A stretch of DNA of 10,979 nucleotides from RYN-433 sp036558265 (GTDB lineage: Bacteria > Planctomycetota > Phycisphaerae > Tepidisphaerales > Tepidisphaeraceae): the NCBI GenBank assembly GCA_036558265.1, contig DATBFY010000266.1:1-10979 (forward strand), written 5' to 3'. Shown here piece after piece: positions 1 to 6,644 of this stretch. Each line of letters opens with the position of its first letter. Position 1 is the stretch's first letter. The notes beneath the pieces are model-generated. The model saw only the letters and a list, made by a program, of their open reading frames with translations, did not search any database and had not been told where the DNA came from. The translations under genes and the position numbers were made by a program.

Positions 1-1
1 C

Positions 2-736
2 TGGCACCCACGAAAAGTCGAGCTGCAGGTCCGGTGCATGCAACGCGACCCGGCGCTGGCGCTCCTCGGTACGCAGCAGTTCGACTGGCCGGTCGCCGAG
101 TTCCCTGACGTGTCGATTCAGGCCGGCGAGCGATTTTCAATCGTATCCTGGGAGCAACTTGTGGTCCGCACATTGATTCCGGTCTCCTCCGTGATGGTGC
201 GCCGCGACGTGATCGACCGTGTTGGAGACTTCGACGTGGCGCTCCGAAGTTCCGAGGATCGCGACTTTTTCCTCCGCGTGGCCGAAATGGCCACCGTCGG
301 GATCCTGGACATGCCCCTGACCGGTTATCGCGATACGCCCGGCAGCATGTGCAAAAACCCGGAAGTGCGCGAGCGTGCGATGTGGCAGGTCATGCGCAAG
401 CTGACCGACCGGAACGGCTGGCGGAACCGGTGGCTCCTGCGGCGCAAGTGCTACGGATCCATGTACCGCGAGTGCGCGGACGTGTACGCACGCTCGGGAA
501 GGCACTGGCAGTCCGTCGTTCGGCTCCTCAAATCGTGCGTTTGCTACCCACTGCCGTACCGGTCCGGCGAGGTGCGACTCCACCTCGATCGGCCGCGCCG
601 TTTGGCGGTCAATGCGCTGCGCCTCCTGGGATTAAAGCGTCCGGATCACGTCGGTTCCGCGAGGCCGTCGCCACCGGTCAACGCCATCCAATCGCGCCGG
701 GATAACACCGATGGCGCCATCGCGATGTCGGCGTGA
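2..736 (+). CDS. Family 2 glycosyltransferase, C-terminal part (5' end outside window)
   Basis: The frame is open from the first bases of the window. It reads W-H-P-R-K-V-E-L-Q before the first in-frame ATG at 38, which resembles the segment just after the metal-binding acidic motif of GT2 enzymes (compare D-x-W-x-P-x-K-L-x-x-Q). The gene therefore starts upstream, and the ATG at 38 is internal. Downstream is the acceptor-side signature S-S-V-M-V-R-R, then G-D-F-D and S-E-D-R-D-F-F-L-R-V-A, where the E-D pair (residues 85-86 of the visible part) is the usual catalytic-base motif of GT-A inverting enzymes. A basic, Arg/Trp-rich tail of about 130 residues follows, with no obvious membrane segment. 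It probably transfers a sugar from a nucleotide donor to a growing surface glycan in the cytoplasm. Donor and acceptor cannot be read from the sequence. The family call is firm; the N-terminal nucleotide-binding half is not visible. Confidence 0.85.
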   Translation, partial: WHPRKVELQVRCMQRDPALALLGTQQFDWPVAEFPDVSIQAGERFSIVSWEQLVVRTLIPVSSVMVRRDVIDRVGDFDVALRSSEDRDFFLRVAEMATVGILDMPLTGYRDTPGSMCKNPEVRERAMWQVMRKLTDRNGWRNRWLLRRKCYGSMYRECADVYARSGRHWQSVVRLLKSCVCYPLPYRSGEVRLHLDRPRRLAVNALRLLGLKRPDHVGSARPSPPVNAIQSRRDNTDGAIAMSA

Positions 737-882
737 TACGGCTTGACGCCGCCGGTGGTCTGAACCCGCCCTGCAACCACGCCGTCTTGGTTCCCCACCG
801 CGCGAGGGGGGATTGGTGATTCTCGAACGCGCGTCCGCGTCCGCGGTCAATCGGTGCGACGCATCCCCGGAAAAGTACGAGC
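737..882. other. 146-bp intergenic gap
   Basis: This is the longest non-coding stretch in the window and separates the GT2 gene from the GT-C gene. It contains a weak C4/G4-type inverted repeat near 792-811 without a following T-run, and a 2.5-copy CGCGTC hexamer run at 830-846. A TTGACG hexamer at 743-748 has no matching -10 box at normal spacing. I see no convincing promoter, terminator or small gene here. If the cluster has an internal promoter, this is one of the more likely places for it. Confidence 0.4.
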
Positions 883-2550
883 ATGGGATCGCAAATCAAT
901 CAAGTTACGCGACACGAAGGAGTGTCGGCCTCGAATTGCTCGCGGGCCGCTTCGCTCGCATTGCCGGCGGTTTTCATCATCATGTTCCTGGTCGCCGTGT
1001 TTCTTCAAAGGGCGGGCGGCGCTTACCGTAGCGAGTTCGGGGGTCACCCCGACGAAGCCGCGCATTACGTGACCGGCCTGATGGTGCACGACTACTTGAC
1101 GGGCGGGCTCCCCGGCGCGCCGATGGGGTATGCGAAGCGGTATTACGATCACTACCCCAAGGTCGCGCTCGGGAATTGGCCTCCCGGTTTTTACCTGCTC
1201 CAGACGGCATGGACGGCGGTCTTCTCGCCCTCGCGCTCGTCGGTACTGGTGTTGATGGCGGCACTAACCGCCGGTATCGCGACGATCCTGTTCATCCTGA
1301 TCCGTGGATACTTCGGATGGGTGTACGGCTTGATCGGGGCGGCGGCGTTCGTCGCATTCCCCCTGACGCAACGCCACACGGCAATGGTGATGACCGAGGT
1401 CCCCATCACATTGCTGGCGCTGATTTCCATCTGCTGTTTTGCGAGGTACGTCGCGCGCGAGCGAGCGTTCGATGCGGTCCTGTTCGCCCTTTTCGCGTCC
1501 GCCGCGATCATGACCAAGGGTTCCGGACTGTTCCTGGCGCTTCTGCCGCCGCTGGCGATCCTCTTCACGCGAAAGTTTCACCTGTTGAAACGCCGCGCGC
1601 TCTGGTGCTCGGCCGCAATCGTGGTCCTGCTCTGCTTCCCGTGGACCTACCGCTTTCGCGAGGAAGCTCGGGCGGGTTGGATGGAGGCGAGCCCGTCCGT
1701 TCACTTTATGCGGGAGGCGGCGGTTTTTTATCCGGAGCGACTGATCCTCGGTGTGGGCTTCGCCGTCGCGGTTCTCGCCGCGATCGGGTTGTGTGTGCGG
1801 TCCCGTCGCGAGTCGGGCGAGTCGGAATCCTCGGCTTGGTCGGTCTTCGCCGCGGCGCTGTTGGCCCTGCTGCTGTTCCACGCAACCGTCCCGTGCGGGC
1901 TGGAGGATCGGCACCTCCTGCCAGCGCTCCCATTGGTCATCTTGTTCGCAGTGTCGGGAGTCGAAGCCGTGTCGCGGCCGTTCGGTGTGCGGTCGGCCCG
2001 CGCCGTCGGTGGCGTGGCAATGGCCTTGACCATCGTCGCGTCGATCTGGCAGGTCGGGTGCGTCCCGCACAAGGGCTACCAGGGTTTTTCCCCCGTCGCC
2101 CAGGAGCTCGTGAAGGACTCGGCGAATGGCAATGCGACGTTCCTCATCTCGTCGGACGCGCGGGGCGAGGGCATGTTCGTCTCCGAAGTCGCGATGCTGG
2201 ATAATCGGCCGGGCCATGTCGTGCGCCGCGCGAGCAAACTGCTGGCGAGCAGCACCTGGAGCGGCGAGGCATATAAGGCGCAGTACAGCTTCAGGAACAG
2301 CCGGGGCGAAGAGGAGAAACGTGAGTACAAGAACGAAGACGACCTGGAGCGCCTGCTGCTGCAGGACACCATCGATTTCGTGATCGTTGATACATCGGTG
2401 CCGGACACCAAGCGAGTGAAACACCACGAAATGCTCCGGCGGACGGTCGAGAAGTTCCCGGCCGTGTTTGTGCCCTGCGGCCGTTACCCGATCCAACGTG
2501 AAGGCGCCTGGATGGACGCCATCTTCGTATATCGCATCAAGAGGAACTGA
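883..2550 (+). CDS. ArnT/PMT-like GT-C glycosyltransferase with soluble C-terminal domain
   Basis: A 555-residue polytopic membrane protein. A short polar N-terminus precedes a first membrane helix at about 24-41. The first extracytoplasmic loop then carries the H-P-D-E motif (55-58), with the acidic pair that is catalytic in GT-C enzymes of the ArnT/dolichyl-phosphate-mannose transferase type. G-N-W-P-P-G (97-102), T-E-V-P (171-174), T-K-G-S-G-L (211-216) and E-D-R-H-L-L-P (341-347) are further family-like motifs, set between hydrophobic segments at about 120-140, 146-162, 173-188, 197-228, 238-254, 288-304, 319-336, 346-361 and 375-391. From about 395 to the end is a hydrophilic domain with few hydrophobic runs, including S-S-D-A-R-G-E-G, expected on the outer face. 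Such enzymes use polyprenyl-phosphate sugars to glycosylate lipid-linked glycans, lipid A or proteins; the acceptor here is unknown. A weak purine-rich stretch (869-875) precedes the ATG. Family is confident, substrate unassigned. Confidence 0.85.
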   Translation: MGSQINQVTRHEGVSASNCSRAASLALPAVFIIMFLVAVFLQRAGGAYRSEFGGHPDEAAHYVTGLMVHDYLTGGLPGAPMGYAKRYYDHYPKVALGNWPPGFYLLQTAWTAVFSPSRSSVLVLMAALTAGIATILFILIRGYFGWVYGLIGAAAFVAFPLTQRHTAMVMTEVPITLLALISICCFARYVARERAFDAVLFALFASAAIMTKGSGLFLALLPPLAILFTRKFHLLKRRALWCSAAIVVLLCFPWTYRFREEARAGWMEASPSVHFMREAAVFYPERLILGVGFAVAVLAAIGLCVRSRRESGESESSAWSVFAAALLALLLFHATVPCGLEDRHLLPALPLVILFAVSGVEAVSRPFGVRSARAVGGVAMALTIVASIWQVGCVPHKGYQGFSPVAQELVKDSANGNATFLISSDARGEGMFVSEVAMLDNRPGHVVRRASKLLASSTWSGEAYKAQYSFRNSRGEEEKREYKNEDDLERLLLQDTIDFVIVDTSVPDTKRVKHHEMLRRTVEKFPAVFVPCGRYPIQREGAWMDAIFVYRIKRN

Positions 2551-2629
2551 CCTTCGGATTTTGCCGATCTATCTGTTGCCGAAGTCAGGCGATCGGCTCG
2601 ATATCTGCTGGCGTTACAGCCGTGAACCA

Positions 2630-2636
2630 AGAGGAG
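2630..2636 (+). promoter_or_regulatory. Ribosome binding site for the GT4 gene at 2648
   Basis: AGAGGAG lies 11 bases before the ATG at 2648. It supports that start over the earlier in-frame codons back to 2468, which would overlap the GT-C gene. A GTG at 2636 is in frame but overlaps the last base of this motif. The spacing is slightly long, so the call is moderate. Confidence 0.55.
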
Positions 2637-2647
2637 TGACGCGCCCC

Positions 2648-3892
2648 ATGTCGCGACGGCAATCACAGCATTCCGTTACCCCGCCAGCCGCCGCGCGGCT
2701 CCACGTCGTCCACGTGGTGCTGTCGTTGGACGTCGGCGGGCTCGAGCGGAACGTGGTGAATCAGGTGCGCGAGGGTCAGAAGCTGGGTCAGCGGGTCTCG
2801 ATCGTGTGCCTGAACCACCCCGGTTCGCTGGCGCCGCAGGTTGACGCGATGGGGGCGGTCGTCGTGGCGTTGGGCAAGCGGCCGGGGCTGCGGCCGCGCA
2901 CGGTCATGCAGGTGAGACGCGTGCTGCGCGAGCTGGCGCCGGACGTGGTGCACACGCACCAACTCGCCACGTTGCTCTACGGCGGCGCCGCGGCTCGCCT
3001 GCTGCGGGTGCCGGTCGTCGTGCACACCGAACACGGGCGGGAGCCGTACGCCACGCGCCTTAAGACCCGCCTTCTCGCCCGCGTCGCAGGGAGCTTCTGC
3101 AACCTGTTTTATTGCCTCACCGCCGAAATGGCCGGCGAGGTCCGCGCGGCCAACGTCGTGGCCGCGCGAAAGATCCGAGTCATCAAAAACGGCATCGACG
3201 TGTCAAGGTTTCTGGAGCCGCCGTCCGATACGGAGGCGGTACGGCGGTCGCTGGGGATCCCGCTCGACGCGCCGGTGATCGGCACGGTGGGACGGCTCAC
3301 CGAAGTGAAACGGCAGGATGTGCTGATCCGGGCCTTTTCCCGGGTCCTGGGGCAGGTTCCCGACGCACACCTGGTGCTCGTCGGCGACGGCCCGATGCTG
3401 GCGGAACTTCGCGGGTTGGCGGCGACCCTGGGCATCGTCGAACGCGTACACTTCGCCGGGGCTCAGCCCAGCAGCGCGCCGTTTCTCCACTCCATGGACG
3501 TGTTCGCGCTGACCAGCCGTTCGGAAGGGATGCCGCAGGCCGTGCTCGAGGCGTCGGTCGTCGGCGTCCCGGTGATCGCGTCACGGGTCGGGGGCCTGCC
3601 GGAGGTCATCACCGACGGTGAGACCGGACTCCTGTTCCCGTCTGGTGACGACACCGCGCTGGCGTCGGCCTTGGTCGATCTTCTGGGGGACGAGAGTCGC
3701 CGGCGCCGGCTGGGGGCTGCGGCCCTCAGTCGGGTCGAAACGACGTTCAGCGTGGCCCGCATGGCGTCGGACTACCATCGCGACTTCCTGGCGTTCTTGG
3801 GGGCCGGGACGGCCGCCATCACTCACCCGGCGGGCGCCGTGGCCCCCCGGGACAACAGGACGCCTGCGCTGCGGGAGGTCGGCGCGGCATGA
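2648..3892 (+). CDS. GT-B family 4 glycosyltransferase
   Basis: With the ATG at 2648 the product is 414 residues, normal for GT4. The N-terminal Rossmann domain begins at about residue 18 and has the glycine pair D-V-G-G-L-E (28-33) that is typical near the start of GT4 enzymes, then D-V-V-H-T-H (99-104). The C-terminal donor-binding domain has I-G-T-V-G-R-L (211-217), V-L-V-G-D-G-P (243-249) and the retaining-GT4 E-x7-E motif in S-E-G-M-P-Q-A-V-L-E (E293 and E301). It resembles the sugar transferases found in exosortase-associated exopolysaccharide loci, but that likeness is from memory. It would act in the cytoplasm on a lipid-linked acceptor. The frame stays open upstream to 2468, but the extra 60 residues overlap the GT-C gene and look like out-of-frame translation, so they are excluded. 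Its stop overlaps the next start as ATGA. Confidence 0.9.
   Translation: MSRRQSQHSVTPPAAARLHVVHVVLSLDVGGLERNVVNQVREGQKLGQRVSIVCLNHPGSLAPQVDAMGAVVVALGKRPGLRPRTVMQVRRVLRELAPDVVHTHQLATLLYGGAAARLLRVPVVVHTEHGREPYATRLKTRLLARVAGSFCNLFYCLTAEMAGEVRAANVVAARKIRVIKNGIDVSRFLEPPSDTEAVRRSLGIPLDAPVIGTVGRLTEVKRQDVLIRAFSRVLGQVPDAHLVLVGDGPMLAELRGLAATLGIVERVHFAGAQPSSAPFLHSMDVFALTSRSEGMPQAVLEASVVGVPVIASRVGGLPEVITDGETGLLFPSGDDTALASALVDLLGDESRRRRLGAAALSRVETTFSVARMASDYHRDFLAFLGAGTAAITHPAGAVAPRDNRTPALREVGAA
3873..3878 (+). promoter_or_regulatory. Ribosome binding site inside the GT4 gene, for the deacetylase
   Basis: GGGAGG ends 10 bases before the ATG at 3889 and lies within the last codons of the GT4 gene. Together with the ATGA stop/start overlap it suggests translational coupling of the two genes. 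Confidence 0.55.
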
Positions 3893-4917
3893 AATTCCGT
3901 CGGATGATCGCATCTACCCTCGCCGCCACGCCGTTGCCGGAGATCCTGCTCCGCCGCCGCGCCCTCAAGCACGTGACGGTGCTCGGCTACCACCGCGTGA
4001 TGCCCCTGCCCGGGCCGGAGTACCCGTTCAATGAGGGGATGGTGAGCGTCACGCCCGAGGAATTCGCACGCGAGTTGAAGTACTTTCGCGCGAACCTGGA
4101 CGTGATCTCGATGTCGCAGTTGCTCGACGGGTTGCGCGACCCATCGCGGCTCCCACCAAGGCCAGCGGTCATCACGTTCGACGATGGCTACCGTGACAAT
4201 TTCAACTACGCGCTGCCTCTCTTGAACGAGGCCGGCCTGCCGGCATGTTTCTTCGTCTGCACGGGCCTGGTCGGGACGCGCGCGATCCCATGGTATGAGG
4301 CATGGGTCTGCTGTCTGAAGCAATCGCGCGCTCGCCGCATCGAGTCGCCGTTCGACGGTGATGATGCCCCGTACGACCTGGGGCCGGAGCATTGGCCGGC
4401 GTCGTTCCGACGCTTCCGCCAGCGCATCCGCAACGTGCCGTGGCGGCAAATGCCGGCGCAACTGGAGCGCTTGCGCGAACTTACCTCGGTCAATCCCGAC
4501 GACCTCCTGTCCGATCCGCTGTTCATGTCCTGGGATGAGGTTCGCGGGCTGGCCTCTGCGGGGATGGACATCGGCGGTCATACGCGGACCCATCCGATCC
4601 TGTCGCGGGTCGAAGACCCGGTAACGCTCCGGGACGAGATCGGGGGGTGCCATGGCGACCTAGCCATCGCCCTGGGCCGACCGCCGTTCGCCTTCGCATA
4701 CCCCTGGGGCCATACGCAGGCGATGTCCGCCGACGCGGACGCCGAGATCGCGCGGGCGGGTTTCCAGCTCTCGTTCTCGTACATGGACGGGTTCGCGCCC
4801 CGTCAGGTTCGCAAGGCGGCCCGGCTGCCTCGGCTTCACACGGACTTCGGTGACAACCATCACGCATTTCGCCTGCGGATGGCAACGGCGCCCGACCTGA
4901 GCTCGCTGGCCGGTTAA
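3889..4917 (+). CDS. NodB-type polysaccharide deacetylase
   Basis: A 342-residue carbohydrate esterase 4 (NodB homology) protein. Motif 1 is T-F-D-D-G-Y (96-101), giving the catalytic-base aspartate and the metal-binding aspartate. Motif 2 is H-T-R-T-H (231-235), with the two metal-binding histidines. F-A-Y-P-W-G (269-274) is the next conserved loop. All core metal ligands are present, so it should be active. An insert of about 100 residues (about 130-225), rich in Arg and Trp, separates motifs 1 and 2; this longer spacing is seen in deacetylases of exopolysaccharide loci. I see no clear signal peptide or membrane helix, so it may act in the cytoplasm or at the inner membrane, though this is uncertain. 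The expected reaction is removal of N-acetyl groups (or O-acyl groups) from a glycan. It is coupled to the preceding GT4 gene by a 4-bp overlap. Confidence 0.9.
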   Translation: MKFRRMIASTLAATPLPEILLRRRALKHVTVLGYHRVMPLPGPEYPFNEGMVSVTPEEFARELKYFRANLDVISMSQLLDGLRDPSRLPPRPAVITFDDGYRDNFNYALPLLNEAGLPACFFVCTGLVGTRAIPWYEAWVCCLKQSRARRIESPFDGDDAPYDLGPEHWPASFRRFRQRIRNVPWRQMPAQLERLRELTSVNPDDLLSDPLFMSWDEVRGLASAGMDIGGHTRTHPILSRVEDPVTLRDEIGGCHGDLAIALGRPPFAFAYPWGHTQAMSADADAEIARAGFQLSFSYMDGFAPRQVRKAARLPRLHTDFGDNHHAFRLRMATAPDLSSLAG

Positions 4918-4934
4918 TCGACATCTGGTAAACA

Positions 4935-6644
4935 ATGAGCACCTTGAATATTCTCCAGTTGGATGCACACATGCCCCAAACGCGGCTAGAAGACCTCTCG
5001 GTCCGCAAGGTGAAGGGCCCCTCGGAGTTCTCGCGACTTCTGCTACGGGTCCGCTTCGAGGCGCGCCGGCGGCTCGCGCCGGCTTGGCATCGGGTGAAGC
5101 GTCTGTTGAACCCGCCGGTCATCGGCAGTCTCGTCGAACACTGGCGTGCCCGCGCCGAGGTGGCCCGCGCTCTTGCCGAGGGACGGTTGGGCAAGGCCGA
5201 TACGGCGACCATTGCCGTCACGATCGACCCGCGGGACATTCCATCCCTTGTGCTGGACTCAGCCGACACTGCCGATCGGGTGTTGGCCGAAATCGACCAG
5301 GACGGCTTCGCATTTGCGATCGACCCCGCTGACCGGGCGTATTTCAACACGCGAGACCAAAGGTTGCCCCGGGTCCGCTACCGGCTCGACGTCGTCCTGC
5401 GGGACGGCCGTGTGTGCGTGCGCAAGCAGTTCGTGCGGCAACCGGGCGTCCGTGCCGGGTTCTGGGGGGCGCTCGGCCGGCACTTTTACAACGAAGCGGC
5501 CGCGCTCCTGCGGTTGCGCGACCTGCCCTCGGTGCCGAAGGTCCGCGCGCTGGACCGCAAGACGCACAGCATCTACATTGATTATGTCCGCGGTGAGAAC
5601 CTAAAGCAGCGCATCGCCCGTGGCGGGGTCGCGGTTCATGACCTGGACATGGCCGCCCCCGACGCGCCCTCCCACGAGGAGCAACGCAAGCGGCAGATCG
5701 CGGCGTTTTCCGGTACGCTCGGTTCGCTTCGGCCCGCGATCAAGCAGCTCGTCGCGGACATGGCCGCTCGCGGCGTCCATCCGATGGATGTCAAGCTCGG
5801 CAATCTGATCGTTGGGGAGAAGAGCGGGACCCTTTACTGGGTCGATTTCGAGCGCGCGTACCTGAGCCGAGGCGGCCGCCCCTCTGCCGCCAGGCTCGAA
5901 CAAAAACACGAATTGTTGAACGAGTGGTTCGGCTTGGGCATGGTCACACGAGCCGAGGTCGCCGAATACGCCCGCACGCGCGAGATCTACTCCCCGGTGG
6001 ACCTGGAACCGCTCGGCTACTGGGGTGACCTGGCCGACGTCCAGGCCGGCGAGGGCAGGTGGCGGTGGCTCCTGCGCGACCTGGTCGATTGGCGGGGCAA
6101 ACGCCTTCTCGACCTGGGTACTAACAATTGCCTTTACGGATTCCGGGAAGCGCTGGCGGGTGCAGCGGAAGTCCACTGCGTCGAGCGCGACGCCGACCCG
6201 CTCGACCAGGCCAGGTTTCTCAAGAACGCGTTCGAGCAACTCGAAAACCGCCGGATCAACGTCAACCTGCACCACACCGACATCCTGTCATTCCTCCGCG
6301 GGCACGAGTTCGCGGCGAACCATTTTGACATCACCACCGCGCTCTGCAGCATTTACTATCTCAGCCGTGAGGAGATCGCCGAGAGCCTGCGGATCGTGGC
6401 GCGGATTTCCCGCGAGTGTTGGCTGCAGGGAAACGTGTGGACGCCTCGCGCCGATCCGAAGGTCGCGGAATACTCGCGTCCGGAATTCCTCGCCGAACAG
6501 CTGCGGGTCGCCGGCTTCTCCGACGTGACCCTCATCTGGCCCAAGAACTACCGCCGACCGCTGCTGATCGGCCGCAAGCCGACCGTTTCCGTCCCGTCCC
6601 CCGGTTCCCCGACGACCGCGCACCTGGTGGCCCGGAATGCTTAA
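4935..6644 (+). CDS. Kinase-like domain fused to a class I methyltransferase
   Basis: A 569-residue two-domain protein. Residues 1-90 are basic and probably helical, without a membrane segment. A protein-kinase-like (LPS/Bud32-type) domain spans about 145-340. It has a candidate ATP-binding lysine in V-R-K-Q-F (K164), a helix-C-like glutamate in Y-N-E-A-A (E187), the catalytic loop H-P-M-D-V-K-L-G-N (282-290, with D285 and N290) and a metal-binding D-F-E (304-306) in place of D-F-G. No glycine-rich loop is evident. The C-terminal part (about 365-550) is a Rossmann methyltransferase: motif I is L-L-D-L-G-T-N-N-C-L-Y-G (391-402), the acidic end of beta-2 is V-E-R-D (416-419), and F-D-I-T-T-A-L-C-S (464-472) follows. 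The best-known comparable fusion is WbdD, which phosphorylates and methylates the end of E. coli O8/O9a chains, but there the methyltransferase comes first. A similar glycan-capping role is an inference. The ATG at 4935 lacks a strong ribosome site; residue 13 is an alternative start. Confidence 0.8.
   Translation: MSTLNILQLDAHMPQTRLEDLSVRKVKGPSEFSRLLLRVRFEARRRLAPAWHRVKRLLNPPVIGSLVEHWRARAEVARALAEGRLGKADTATIAVTIDPRDIPSLVLDSADTADRVLAEIDQDGFAFAIDPADRAYFNTRDQRLPRVRYRLDVVLRDGRVCVRKQFVRQPGVRAGFWGALGRHFYNEAAALLRLRDLPSVPKVRALDRKTHSIYIDYVRGENLKQRIARGGVAVHDLDMAAPDAPSHEEQRKRQIAAFSGTLGSLRPAIKQLVADMAARGVHPMDVKLGNLIVGEKSGTLYWVDFERAYLSRGGRPSAARLEQKHELLNEWFGLGMVTRAEVAEYARTREIYSPVDLEPLGYWGDLADVQAGEGRWRWLLRDLVDWRGKRLLDLGTNNCLYGFREALAGAAEVHCVERDADPLDQARFLKNAFEQLENRRINVNLHHTDILSFLRGHEFAANHFDITTALCSIYYLSREEIAESLRIVARISRECWLQGNVWTPRADPKVAEYSRPEFLAEQLRVAGFSDVTLIWPKNYRRPLLIGRKPTVSVPSPGSPTTAHLVARNA

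Noticed and set aside
38..40. ATG at 38 as the start of the first glycosyltransferase.
   Set aside because: The frame is open upstream and already encodes a GT2-like W-x-P-x-K-V-E-x-Q segment, so this methionine is internal.
792..813. A C-run and G-run that could form a short hairpin after the GT2 gene.
   Set aside because: Only about four or five pairs form and there is no T-tract, which is insufficient for a terminator call.
830..846. A tandem CGCGTC hexamer (about 2.5 copies).
   Set aside because: Too short to be a meaningful repeat or a defined binding site in DNA of this composition.
1264..2496. A 410-codon minus-strand open frame opposite the GT-C gene.
   Set aside because: The plus-strand product has membrane helices and GT-C motifs. 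The antisense product is Arg/Gln/His-rich with no domain.
2563..2597. A 7-bp perfect inverted repeat (GCCGATC / GATCGGC) with a 21-base loop between the GT-C and GT4 genes.
   Set aside because: The stem is short, the loop is long and no T-run follows. It is expected by chance in GC-rich DNA, so it is not called a terminator or attenuator.
2468..2647. Upstream extension of the GT4 reading frame overlapping the GT-C gene.
   Set aside because: The extra residues look like out-of-frame translation of the GT-C tail and have no GT4 homology. AGAGGAG points to the ATG at 2648.
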